Under the pieces are notes generated by a model, which was not told the DNA's origin, ran no database searches, and was given only the letters and a program-made list of their open reading frames with translations. Positions 15,417-23,182 of a stretch of 36,453 nt of DNA are shown here, in pieces. Position numbers and translations under genes: made by a program. Location of the stretch: the NCBI GenBank assembly GCA_949127665.1, contig CASBQE010000161.1:1-36453 (forward strand). The letters are read 5' to 3'. Numbering within the stretch: position 1 is the first letter of the stretch; the number at the start of each line of letters is the position of its first letter. Origin of the DNA: Synechococcales cyanobacterium PMM_0083. Lineage in GTDB: Bacteria; Cyanobacteriota; Cyanobacteriia; Leptolyngbyales; Leptolyngbyaceae.

Positions 15417-16043
15417 CTATTCCGTGACTAATTCTCCTAAACGCCTGAGAATACTCAGCACGGTGTAGAGTTCATTGCCTTGACGATTAAGCGAAAATTC
15501 ATCTGACAGTATGTATTGAGGAACGTTCCTTTTGAGTAATTTAATGAACGCAAAGTGACTCCCATTGGTGACAAATCCAAAAATTGGCTTGTCGATGGTT
15601 GGGCTACTCATCATATAAAACAAAGCTTGAGGCATTGCTTTGAGCAGGCTAAAGTCTTTGTTTTTTGACTCAATCAGTGTGACCCAAAGTTGCTGCCGAA
15701 CGATCAATACATCAACTCTGCCGTTAATCACTTCACCCTCATCCTCAGCAAAAATCTTGACCTCTACTTCTGCTCGTGGATAAAAAGGATAGTGGAAAAA
15801 TCTAGCGAAAAATAACAGCGGTGAAAGAACCGCCATTTTAATAACTTCTTCATGAAGTGGATACTTCTCTAGCGACAGGAAGTCGGCTTTGACCTGATCC
15901 AACCATTGCTTTTCAGCCTCGGTCACAGAGGGTAAATTTTCTTGCCACTCCAAGAAAAGTGCTGGATCGAAAACTCGCTGGAGTTTAAATTTCTCTTCCA
16001 CCTCAAACAAACTGAGGCTGCTAGCCTGGATAGCTTGTACCAT
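15417..16043 (-). CDS. PD-(D/E)XK nuclease-like protein (type I restriction R-subunit N-domain type)
   Basis: A 208-residue protein of a cyanobacterial family often annotated as 'restriction endonuclease subunit R'-like, though it has no helicase. The nuclease core shows 'GRVDVLIVRQQLWVTLIESKN', the D...ExK signature, after an acidic strand ('KIFAEDEGEVING'). 'FGFVTNGSHFAFIKL' is also family-typical. The ATG at 16043 ('MVQAIQASSLSLFEV') matches homologous starts; the 30 further residues in the track ORF fall in a repeat shared with the neighbouring pseudogene. It stands alone with no methyltransferase or specificity subunit nearby. A defence role is therefore not supported by context. Confidence 0.7.
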   Translation of the reverse strand: MVQAIQASSLSLFEVEEKFKLQRVFDPALFLEWQENLPSVTEAEKQWLDQVKADFLSLEKYPLHEEVIKMAVLSPLLFFARFFHYPFYPRAEVEVKIFAEDEGEVINGRVDVLIVRQQLWVTLIESKNKDFSLLKAMPQALFYMMSSPTIDKPIFGFVTNGSHFAFIKLLKRNVPQYILSDEFSLNRQGNELYTVLSILRRLGELVTE

Positions 16044-16060
16044 GAGTTTTGCATAACGCT

Positions 16061-16092
16061 GCCGGGATGGTGTTACTCTAGCAAACTGAACG
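16061..16092 (-). repeat. 32-bp direct repeat, copy 2 (upstream of nuclease-like gene)
   Basis: Partner of 15361-15392 (5 mismatches in 32). It lies just upstream of the preferred ATG of the nuclease-like gene. Confidence 0.7.
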
Positions 16093-16339
16093 ATCGATCT
16101 TACGAAAGGTGCGATCGCTCTTTTACAACGCATCTGCCCTTTAGTCTAAACTTCAGTCATTCTGCTGGAGCCTATTTTCGCCGGCCTATTAGGCTATCTC
16201 TTGTTTACGCAAATACCCGGAGTCTCATGTTACTTAGAACACTTGTATTATTGGCAGGAGTCGCAATCGGGTGAGTGATTAACGGCAATCTTTCGTATTT
16301 GTCAGCCCGAAGTTTAGTTTAGGTTGTGATAATGATCAC

Positions 16340-16474
16340 AGAGGTAAATGATCGCGATCGCTTGCCCCGTCTATTTCCAAAGACATACTTATGAAGACTC
16401 AACTTTTAAAGCCGAGTCATCAACAGGGAACACACGACTAGCCGGCAGATTTCTTACGAAACTGTCGGTTTTTT
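16340..16474 (+). ncRNA. Candidate small RNA with intrinsic terminator
   Basis: A classic terminator with no gene in front of it ends here: CCGGCAGATTTC/GAAACTGTCGG (16442-16468) followed by a U-run. Upstream, TGAAGACTC (16392-16400) pairs with GAGTCATCA (16414-16422) with one mismatch. A -10-like GATAAT sits at 16328-16333, about 7 nt before the proposed start, though no good -35 is seen. The overlapping ORF-track frame (16348-16743) reads straight through the terminator and looks non-coding. I do not recognise a known family. The 5' end is approximate. Confidence 0.4.
16442..16474 (+). terminator. Intrinsic terminator, plus strand
   Basis: An approximately 11-bp stem with a TTAC loop (one G-T pair and one mismatch), followed by six T residues. 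It ends the candidate small RNA. Confidence 0.7.
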
Positions 16475-16608
16475 GTTGGAATTTTGTAGATCTCTTGCAT
16501 AAATATAAACGTAGCCCACCTTACAGAAGCAAGCTATATCCCCCAACCCTTCGTCTGCAATATTTGGGTAAGGGCAAAGATTCGCGCAAGAGGTCTAGTG
16601 ACGCAACG

Positions 16609-16667
16609 CCCTCTCCTGTGGACAAGGGCAACAAAACCGCTAAAAGCTCCTCTCGAACAGGAGAGGG
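16609..16667. repeat. Interspersed inverted repeat (CCCTCTCCTGT...ACAGGAGAGGG)
   Basis: An 11-bp perfect inverted repeat with a 37-nt loop, followed by 'ATTTGGAGTGAAG'. It resembles the common CCCTCTCC/GGAGAGGG interspersed repeats of cyanobacterial intergenic DNA. The rest of 16475-16778 shows nothing further. Confidence 0.6.
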
Positions 16668-16778
16668 ATTTGGAGTGAAGTTGATTATTCTGAATCCAAT
16701 TCTTCAGAAACGATTTGGTTTAGAGGAGAATGGTGAACCGTGATCGAATCGAACTGAACCTTTGCTAGATTAAGCGTT

Positions 16779-19700
16779 TTACCAGCCAAATTGCGTTGGG
16801 GCGATCGGTTCAATATCGGGATCATTACCGCCAATTTGGTTGGTTCGCAAAACCCAGAGGGTGGCACCTTGATCGAGGAACTGTTTCGCGATCGCCTCAC
16901 TGGCAACGCGGGGTAATAGAGTTCGCCAGCTTCGCAAACCAACCGATACTCCTTGAAAAAAGTCTTCCTCCGGGCTAATCCCTAAACTAGATTGATTGTT
17001 TTGCCAGTCGGCACGAGCAGAACCAAAGGGCAATAGTTTTTGCCGAATTCCTTCGGTCAGTTTGATCAGTTGCTCAAACCGTTCTGCCTCACCGGGATCG
17101 TCTTGCAGTTCTTCCACAAATTTAGGGTCAGATTGAATCGCATTACGAACTCGCTTAAGTGCCGCATACAAAGCTTGATTAGAATCCTGACAGCAATTGT
17201 GAGCTGGTCCCACATAGGTGCCGCCTGTGCCATCGCCAATTCGGTATCGCGCAATCATCACTTCAAGCTCGTAAAGCAGCACATTTAGCACGGAATATTT
17301 CTTGCCATAGACATCGAATGCGCCTGTAAACGACTCCAATTTGATCAGCACATCGCACACGGGACGAGTGCCCAGCCAGCCTATCTGGCGATCGCCCATA
17401 AATCGATTCCAGGCAAATCGTCCGGCTACAATGCCATCAATATTGTGGGAATAAACCTGATGGTATTGAATATCAAACTTTAATTCATCCGCCAGCGGCT
17501 CTCGAATCACTGTCGCCACACCATAGGCAAAGTGCCCAAAGAAAATGGGAGTTCTGGCGGCGGGTTCTCGTTTTTTGCCACCAATGCCGCCGTACACATG
17601 CAGGACAAGGGCGCGATCGCCTTCATTCCAAAATTGTGAAGCAGGAGATAGCGGTTCCAGGCTTCGGGTTAACTCCTGCGGAGAGGCTACGCGAACAGGT
17701 TTCAGGGTGTGGTCAGGGATTGCATCCTCTGTTTCCTGTTCCCTATTCCCTGTTTCCTCCGCCCCTACCAACATTACGGATTTAATTTGTCCCTTTTTGC
17801 CTTTGACTTGCCATGCTTGTTTTTTGAGGTAACGCCAAGATTTTTGTTTGCCGATGATGACTTTATCTGGCAAGAGACGGAAAAGGGCGCGGGGCGCGAT
17901 CGCCTGCACAACAAACATTCCATTGGCATCTTTCGCGCCATAGATGTACCATCCCGTCTCATTCAGCGGCATTTTTTCAATATCGCGAGTTGTGGAAGGA
18001 TAGCTGCCATATTTGGACAAAACCACTTGGGGAAAGGAAACGATTTCTTCAGCGCCGTTAAATTGATGAGTGGCGCGATCGTAGTGAGCTACCCGAAAGA
18101 GTCGAGAGGTTTGAATTGCCGGAGCAGCAAGGATCGACGTTGAAGCTGCGTTGGTGATTGTTAAGGTTTCTACGGCTGTCTGAGATTGAAGTTCGGCAAC
18201 CTGAAGAATTTTGACTAAACCATAGTAGCGCCCAGTGATTTGTAATGGTTCTCGGTTAATCCGCAGCCCATAAGCAGGGTGATCCTCTTGACTATTGTCT
18301 GCGGATTGCACCTCTACAAAGTCGGTCAGCGCCACGATTACATCATCGTTGGGGCGTGCGCCTGCCAGCGATTCTAATGGATCAACCTGCTGCCAATGGT
18401 TGAGGCGATCGGGATGAATCACGCCTTGCCGCTGGCTATCTTCGGCTTCTTGGCTAAAATGCACCGCTTTGGTTGTTGTTTTCACAAATCGCTGAGTTGC
18501 GGCATCGCTGCTCCAGCAGAGGGGAATCACTTTTCCGATCAAATGCTGATACTCCGTTGGAGCGTGATGCACTTCAAACCAAACGCCGCGAAGGGTATAG
18601 CGCTCTTGAGGAGTGGGAAGAATTAATCGTCCCAGCCAGGGCGCGATCGCCTGGTATAAACCAGGGTCAACTGTTTGATCCAGCGGGTAAAACTCTGGTC
18701 GATTAAAAGCAGCTTGCTGATATAAATCGTAGTGGCTCGGCGTGGTTGCCCTAGCCGCCGACACCACCGCTGAAGTTCCTTGAAGAATGCCAGAAATCAC
18801 TTCAACGGTTTGCTGGAGATGCGTTCGTCCATCTGGCAGTCGTGCTTCTGCCCCATAAGGACCGTTGGCGGCATTGTGCCCCACGGGTCCGAGTGAAATG
18901 AAGCTAATTTTGCCCCGTGCCTTTGCCCGATTCCAGTAAGACAAAAAGAGCAGTTGCCAACGGCGTGGAAAGATAACCGGACCCTGTTTCTCGACTAAAT
19001 CGTTGTCGCCGACGATGTGATAGAGATGCTCTACCGCCAGCAGATTATGATTGCCGCTAATTACACCTGCCAAAGACACCAACTCGATTGGGGCTGCTAA
19101 TGCCCGTTTCACATAAGGAGCCGCTCCCGCCGCCATTTGTCCACCACCGCTGTAGCCCAAAATTGTGATGGGGATGCCACATCCTCGCCAATAGCCATGA
19201 TGAATCAGGCTATCGTAAATCATTTGGGCAGTTGCCTGGTTGTAGATCGGTCCATAGCGCTGATCGGCTGCCACGCCTACAATCAACGTGTTGCGAATAT
19301 TGATTGTGACTCCAATTAAGAGACCAAAAATGCCCCCGGAAGCGGTCATTTGATAGTGATCGGCTTTGCGCCAGAGAAAGGATAGCCAGCGGTCTTCAGT
19401 CAGGGGCTTATTCAGGACGCTGTAAGGCATCAGCCCGCGAATTAGAGCAATGTCATCGGGTAAAGCGATCGCTAGCTCATTCAAAAAAATTTCCACTTCT
19501 GGAAGATATTGGGAATGAGATTGACAGATCCCATCCAGATAAATCACATATTTGCGGATGTCAGTGTTTTCAGGAATTGGCTCTTCTAACGTGCCGGGAT
19601 AGCTTGCGGTATCTAAGTCATCGTCATACCAGCCTGCCCACCAACCCAATGCTTCCAAGGGAATCAGCAATCCGGCAAACATTAGGGTGATGATCAGGAT

Positions 19701-19865
19701 AGAAATAATTTGTAGGGAAAAGTTCCAGGTTGCGGCTAAGCCCGCTAGGGTTAGGGTGATTGCTAGCAAAACGCCCTGAATCACAGTGCTAAATCCGATA
19801 ACCAAAGAGAGGACGAGGGTAAATAAACCTAGCCCAATCCAGCGAGAGATTTTACGGTTGCTCAC
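16779..19865 (-). CDS. Large membrane-anchored protein with alpha/beta-hydrolase-like motif, function unknown
   Basis: A 1028-residue protein. Two or three N-terminal membrane helices (about 10-70) precede a domain with a serine-nucleophile elbow, 'LGYSGGGQ' (S239), and 'GPVGHNAANGPYG', which could supply a histidine, as in lipase-like alpha/beta hydrolases. The middle is beta-rich and the C-terminal part has 'GTGGTYVGPAHNCCQDSNQA' (H889, C891, C892), followed by helices. Around residue 700, 'ETGNREQETED' comes from a translated heptamer array. The start is a GTG overlapping the stop of the upstream Yip1-like gene, which indicates translational coupling. I do not know its substrate. A surface-associated lipase or protease role is possible, but the catalytic triad is not established. 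Confidence 0.7.
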   Translation of the reverse strand: MSNRKISRWIGLGLFTLVLSLVIGFSTVIQGVLLAITLTLAGLAATWNFSLQIISILIITLMFAGLLIPLEALGWWAGWYDDDLDTASYPGTLEEPIPENTDIRKYVIYLDGICQSHSQYLPEVEIFLNELAIALPDDIALIRGLMPYSVLNKPLTEDRWLSFLWRKADHYQMTASGGIFGLLIGVTINIRNTLIVGVAADQRYGPIYNQATAQMIYDSLIHHGYWRGCGIPITILGYSGGGQMAAGAAPYVKRALAAPIELVSLAGVISGNHNLLAVEHLYHIVGDNDLVEKQGPVIFPRRWQLLFLSYWNRAKARGKISFISLGPVGHNAANGPYGAEARLPDGRTHLQQTVEVISGILQGTSAVVSAARATTPSHYDLYQQAAFNRPEFYPLDQTVDPGLYQAIAPWLGRLILPTPQERYTLRGVWFEVHHAPTEYQHLIGKVIPLCWSSDAATQRFVKTTTKAVHFSQEAEDSQRQGVIHPDRLNHWQQVDPLESLAGARPNDDVIVALTDFVEVQSADNSQEDHPAYGLRINREPLQITGRYYGLVKILQVAELQSQTAVETLTITNAASTSILAAPAIQTSRLFRVAHYDRATHQFNGAEEIVSFPQVVLSKYGSYPSTTRDIEKMPLNETGWYIYGAKDANGMFVVQAIAPRALFRLLPDKVIIGKQKSWRYLKKQAWQVKGKKGQIKSVMLVGAEETGNREQETEDAIPDHTLKPVRVASPQELTRSLEPLSPASQFWNEGDRALVLHVYGGIGGKKREPAARTPIFFGHFAYGVATVIREPLADELKFDIQYHQVYSHNIDGIVAGRFAWNRFMGDRQIGWLGTRPVCDVLIKLESFTGAFDVYGKKYSVLNVLLYELEVMIARYRIGDGTGGTYVGPAHNCCQDSNQALYAALKRVRNAIQSDPKFVEELQDDPGEAERFEQLIKLTEGIRQKLLPFGSARADWQNNQSSLGISPEEDFFQGVSVGLRSWRTLLPRVASEAIAKQFLDQGATLWVLRTNQIGGNDPDIEPIAPTQFGW
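17730..17757. repeat. Heptanucleotide tandem repeat (TGTTCCC-type)x4 inside the 1028-aa gene
   Basis: TGTTTCC, TGTTCCC, TATTCCC and TGTTTCC run head to tail within the coding frame. It is the third translated STRR-like array of this window, each with a different heptamer. Confidence 0.85.
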
Positions 19866-20485
19866 GATCGCCGACCCTGTGCAATGATCCGCTCTAGATC
19901 TTTCAAATCAGTCACCAGCGGCACTCCTGCTACTGAGTTGCGAATCCATTTTCCGATATTGGCAACGGGTCTCCCTACCGTTCGTTGCAATAGTTGCAGC
20001 ACTGCCCAGCCCAATACGCCGCACCAAAATCCTTGCCACAAATCTAAGCCGAGTGTGGCTCGAATGCCGACCAAGAATGCGAGAAAGCTCCAAATGGAAA
20101 GGATGATAGAAATGGGAACCCCCAGATAGGGCAACGCAATAAAGATGCTAAAAACTTTGGGCGCAAAGGAAACGGCAAGCGTGATCAGGAGTTGGATCAG
20201 GGGAGCGCGGGTTCCAAAAAATATTTTGAGCACCATCCAAGTGCTGCCTGCCCAAAATAAAAAACCGAAGACGAACAGAATCGACGCGATCGCCAAACTC
20301 AGCACAAACCGCAGCGGTTTCACCCGGTTGACAAATAGCACAATTCCTTGGGCGATCGCCTCAGAGAAACCAGATAACAGCAGCACTCCTAGGGCAATCA
20401 ATCCGCCGGACGACGATTCCACGACGCGCCGATAGGTTTCTGGATTTAAGGAAATCGCGCCCACCTCAACATCCCAGAAGTTCAT
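19862..20485 (-). CDS. Yip1-like polytopic membrane protein
   Basis: A 207-residue protein with about five hydrophobic helices in the arrangement of bacterial Yip1-domain proteins: 'GGLIALGVLLLSGFSEAIAQ', 'LSLAIASILFVFGFLFW', 'LIQLLITLAVSFAPKVFSIF', 'SIWSFLAFLVGIRATLGL' and 'WQGFWCGVLGWAVLQLL'. The biochemical role of bacterial members is unknown. Its TGA overlaps the GTG start of the 1028-residue protein by 4 bp, so the two products probably form a membrane complex or at least are made in fixed ratio. Confidence 0.75.
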   Translation of the reverse strand: MNFWDVEVGAISLNPETYRRVVESSSGGLIALGVLLLSGFSEAIAQGIVLFVNRVKPLRFVLSLAIASILFVFGFLFWAGSTWMVLKIFFGTRAPLIQLLITLAVSFAPKVFSIFIALPYLGVPISIILSIWSFLAFLVGIRATLGLDLWQGFWCGVLGWAVLQLLQRTVGRPVANIGKWIRNSVAGVPLVTDLKDLERIIAQGRRS

Positions 20486-20536
20486 CCCCTATCCTCGCTA
20501 CGTCAATTAGTTATCCTGAATCGAAGGTTACCCGAA

Positions 20537-21274
20537 ATGACCGGGAAAACCAGCCCACTTAGCTTTTATCATGCTTGCATACTCTGGCATCGTCATCAAT
20601 TCAATGCTTCAAATGCTAGCATTCCAAAAGCGGGCGCAATCAATGCCCAATTTTTCAAAACTGTGAGCTACTACCGTCAACAGTCGAATGCGTTTTCTGC
20701 CGCTGATCTTCACGATTTGACGGGCAGAATTTTGGCGTGTCCTTACTTTGCAGTGAATAATCTCAACCGCGATTTTGTGGGCACCAAGGGATTTTCGATC
20801 GCGTTTCGGCGATCGCAGATTGCTGAAGTAGAACGACAGTTTCCATTTTTCAGTTCTTACCTAAATCTAGCGCTTGAGCCAAGCTGCAATGCGTTTTACC
20901 TCAATCCGCTGTTGCTAAAAGAAGGCTCCCGCGTTGATCCACATATCGATCGCTCCTTGCGCTCCTATTGCAAAACCATTGATCCGCCTGCGATCGTCAG
21001 TGTGCTGTATGTGCAGGTGCCGGACGCGCTTCAGGGCGGCGAACTGGTGCTGCGAAACCATCGGCAGCAAGTGGGGCAGATTAAGCCGCAACTCGGTAAA
21101 TTACTATGGTTTCAAGGTGATCTGACTCATTCAGTCAATGCGGTGAAAACGCCTGGAAGTCGGCTTAGTCTGGTGTGTGAGCAGTACAACCTGGTGGATG
21201 CAGAACTGGAGGATATTCCACCATTTGCGATCGAGTCGAGAGTACTGAAACCTAAAAGCAGGAGTTGTAAATAG
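20537..21274 (+). CDS. 2-oxoglutarate/Fe(II)-dependent oxygenase
   Basis: A 245-residue protein of the prolyl-4-hydroxylase-like 2OG-Fe(II) superfamily. The iron triad is visible as H136-x-D138 ('VDPHIDRS') and H198 ('GDLTHSV'). R209 in 'GSRLSLVCEQY' is the likely 2-oxoglutarate anchor, and 'LYVQVPDALQGGELVL' is the conserved jelly-roll strand region. The target (protein, peptide or small molecule) cannot be read from the sequence. The ATG at 20537 is preceded by GAAGG. It diverges from the Yip1-like gene by 51 bp, so the promoters are close together. Confidence 0.85.
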   Translation: MTGKTSPLSFYHACILWHRHQFNASNASIPKAGAINAQFFKTVSYYRQQSNAFSAADLHDLTGRILACPYFAVNNLNRDFVGTKGFSIAFRRSQIAEVERQFPFFSSYLNLALEPSCNAFYLNPLLLKEGSRVDPHIDRSLRSYCKTIDPPAIVSVLYVQVPDALQGGELVLRNHRQQVGQIKPQLGKLLWFQGDLTHSVNAVKTPGSRLSLVCEQYNLVDAELEDIPPFAIESRVLKPKSRSCK

Positions 21275-21375
21275 CAGATAAGTGCTGAGTGCTGGGTATG
21301 GTGAAGATAGGAATCAGAGGTTTGAGCGCTGCGATGTGATAGGTTTCATCATAGAAAGGATTACTGTTGCTAAAG

Positions 21376-22080
21376 ATGCTGAAAGCCGTTCTGTTTGACT
21401 TCAATGGTGTGATCATCAACGATGAGGCAATTCACAACAAGCTGATCGATCAGTTGTTGATTGAAGAAAACCTGCGACCCAAACGCGGAGAACTGCGCCA
21501 AATTTGCTTGGGACGCAGCGATCGCGCTTGCCTCACAGACCTATTTGCCAGCCGCAGCAGAATTTTGTCTGATGCAAACTTAGATAGACTCATCAGTCGC
21601 AAATCCGCTGCCTATCAACAAGAACTCATCAATTTAGAAAAACTGCCGATCTATGCAGGCTTATCTGACATTTTGTTTAATATCCATGCCGCACAACTCA
21701 AAGTTGCCATAGTTACCGGAGCGCTGCGATCGGAAGTGACAACAGTGTTGGCACGGGCTGAATTGACTGACACGTTTCCAATTATTGTGTCCGGTGATGA
21801 GCGAGTTCCTAGTAAGCCAGAACCCGACAGTTACCTGTTGGCGGTGAAGCGACTCAATGAACTCTATCCAGCGCTCAATCTACTGCCTGCGAATTGCTTG
21901 GCGATCGAAGATACGTTTGCTGGAATTACGGCAGCTAAAAAAGCAGGCATTCCGGTCGTCGGGGTTGCCAACACTTACCCGTTTCACATGCTGCAACGCT
22001 GCGCGAATTGGACGGTGGATTACCTCTCCGATCTAGAGCTAGACCGCGTTCGCCAAACCTACGATCTCGTTGCGGCTTAA
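21376..22080 (+). CDS. HAD-superfamily hydrolase (beta-phosphoglucomutase-like)
   Basis: A 234-residue HAD subfamily IA protein. Motif I is 'AVLFDFNGVIINDE' with nucleophile D8. The second Asp of the usual DxD is Asn10, a variant that can change phosphatase efficiency or substrate. Motif II is 'VAIVTGA', the lysine motif 'SKPEPDSYLLAV', and motif IV 'CLAIEDTFAGITAAKKAG'. The cap lies at about 18-80. The ATG at 21376 is chosen over the TTG at 21367. The substrate is probably a sugar phosphate or similar, unresolved. Confidence 0.85.
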   Translation: MLKAVLFDFNGVIINDEAIHNKLIDQLLIEENLRPKRGELRQICLGRSDRACLTDLFASRSRILSDANLDRLISRKSAAYQQELINLEKLPIYAGLSDILFNIHAAQLKVAIVTGALRSEVTTVLARAELTDTFPIIVSGDERVPSKPEPDSYLLAVKRLNELYPALNLLPANCLAIEDTFAGITAAKKAGIPVVGVANTYPFHMLQRCANWTVDYLSDLELDRVRQTYDLVAA

Positions 22081-22132
22081 ACCTCTTCTCTGCTAGTCGA
22101 TGATAAAATGGCTAAGCTTAGAGCTTAGGCTT

Positions 22133-22205
22133 GGGGAGTTAGCTCAGTTGGTAGAGCGCTGCGATCGCACCGCAGAGGTCATCGGTTCGACTCCGTTACT
22201 CTCCA
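22133..22205 (+). tRNA. tRNA-Ala (anticodon CGC)
   Basis: The 73-nt cloverleaf reads GGGGAGT/ACTCTCC acceptor, GCTC/GAGC D-stem, and CTGCG/CGCAG anticodon stem with loop ATCGCAC. The anticodon is CGC, which reads GCG. The acceptor pairs G3 with U70, the alanine identity element. CCA is not encoded. The T-stem ATCGG/CCGTT has one U-U mismatch (50-64), which is unusual. A GATAAAAT box at 22101-22108 may be the promoter -10. Confidence 0.92.
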
Positions 22206-22269
22206 TTCTTTGTGTAGATTCGCACATCAAAAGAGCTTGTTTTTAAGAACGTGAGGCTCAGCGATCGCC

Positions 22270-22518
22270 ATGCAGCAGTCAGATACTCCAAATTCCTCAA
22301 TGCAGTCGCTTCGGCGGGTGTTGAAAAGTTTGAGGGCTTACCGTTGGTTGTCGCTGGGCGCATTCTTTAGCCTGCTGCTGTTGACGGCGGCGATCGCTCC
22401 CTCTCTCCGCAACCGACGCTTATGCGGAATAGCCGATTCAAACTTGGGATATGCAAACGCGCACAACAGTAAAAAACCTACAGAGAGATCGCCCTTACAA
22501 AGGCATGAATATCACTAG
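22270..22518 (+). pseudogene. Truncated N-terminus, probably of an ABC exporter
   Basis: The first 40 or so codons ('LRRVLKSLRAYRWLSLGAFFSLLLLTAA') resemble the first membrane span of multidrug/lipid ABC exporters. Immediately after 'LLLTAA' the sequence turns into 'IAPSLRNRRLCG', unlike the expected continuation. The frame then runs out through unrelated DNA overlapping another gene relic in a different frame. It is most likely a broken gene fragment. A genuine 82-residue membrane peptide cannot be excluded. Confidence 0.5.
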
Positions 22519-22581
22519 GGTGACGGGAATTTCTGAAGGACAAAAAGCGAACCTAAAGCCCTAGGGGCGATCGAAGTATGA
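22436..22581 (+). pseudogene. C-terminal relic of a WD40/NB-ARC-type protein
   Basis: In the frame starting at 22436 the DNA gives 'IQTWDMQTRTTVKNLQRDRPYKGMNITRVTGISEGQKANLK'. This is close to the characteristic end of large cyanobacterial WD40-repeat proteins ('..RPYEGMNITGVTGLTEAQKATLKALGA'). One base is missing after 'NLK' (AAGCCC for AAGGCCC), which shifts the expected 'ALGAIEV' and stop into the next frame, ending at 22581. Only this tail is left. Confidence 0.65.
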
Positions 22582-22617
22582 AAGCATATTACTCTAAGCT
22601 ATTCCACTCTTTAAGGC

Positions 22618-22968
22618 ATGACCATTATGTTTACATCGCTGCCAGAAATTACGGTTGATCAATTGGCGACTCTGTTACAGGAAGGGGGCGATCGCCAGTT
22701 TGTGGATGTGCGGGAACCTCAGGAATTAGAGTTAGCTCAGCTAGAGGGCTTTGTCAACTTGCCCCTGAGTCAGCATGGTAACTGGTCAACTGATATTCAT
22801 AGTCGCCTAGACGCGAACAAAGAAACTCTGGTGCTGTGCCATCACGGGATGCGCTCTGCTCAAATGTGCCAATGGCTGATGAGTCAAGGTTTTGCGAATG
22901 TTAAAAATGTGACAGGCGGCATTGATGCTTACTCCTGTGCCGTAGATGCTGCCGTGCCCCGATATTAG
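22618..22968 (+). CDS. Rhodanese-domain sulfurtransferase
   Basis: A 116-residue single rhodanese domain. 'QFVDVREPQELELAQLEGFVNLPL' is the CH2A-like region and 'LVLCHHGMRSAQMCQWLMSQGF' holds the active-site loop with Cys74. Such proteins carry persulfide sulfur for cofactor or thiol metabolism, or act in redox control. The six-residue loop C-H-H-G-M-R fits sulfur rather than arsenate/phosphate chemistry. No operon partner is evident; the next gene, hrcA, is 214 bp away. Confidence 0.9.
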   Translation: MTIMFTSLPEITVDQLATLLQEGGDRQFVDVREPQELELAQLEGFVNLPLSQHGNWSTDIHSRLDANKETLVLCHHGMRSAQMCQWLMSQGFANVKNVTGGIDAYSCAVDAAVPRY

Positions 22969-23133
22969 GGTCGGCTATTCGCAATCGTGGTCATACAGTG
23001 GTGGCAATACAGTGGCAGGGCGATAACTCTCTACCTTATATTGGATACATAAGCCATCTACGCAATAGTTCGCTAAGAACACCTTTAGTTCAGCATTTCA
23101 CTGATGATTAGTTTTTATACATAAGCGATAAGC

Positions 23134-23147
23134 AGTGCGATCGCACT
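23134..23147. promoter_or_regulatory. 14-bp palindrome ahead of hrcA
   Basis: AGTGCGATCGCACT is a perfect palindrome built around a HIP1 core, 35 bp before the hrcA ATG. It could be an operator, but HIP1-centred palindromes also arise by chance in these genomes. No CIRCE element (TTAGCACTC-N9-GAGTGCTAA) is visible here. Confidence 0.3.
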
Positions 23148-23182
23148 TCATGCAATCCCTTTAAAATTCGCGCCTTACCCTA

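Noticed and set aside
15417-16043. Defence island or restriction-modification system around the nuclease-like gene
   Set aside because: There is no methyltransferase, specificity subunit or helicase nearby; the neighbour is a dead Uma2 gene and the family is common as solitary genes.
16348-16743. 131-codon plus-strand ORF
   Set aside because: It runs through an intrinsic terminator and an interspersed inverted repeat, has no domain resemblance and no ribosome binding site.
23101-23182. CIRCE operator ahead of hrcA
   Set aside because: Only a HIP1-centred palindrome is present; the TTAGCACTC-N9-GAGTGCTAA consensus is absent.
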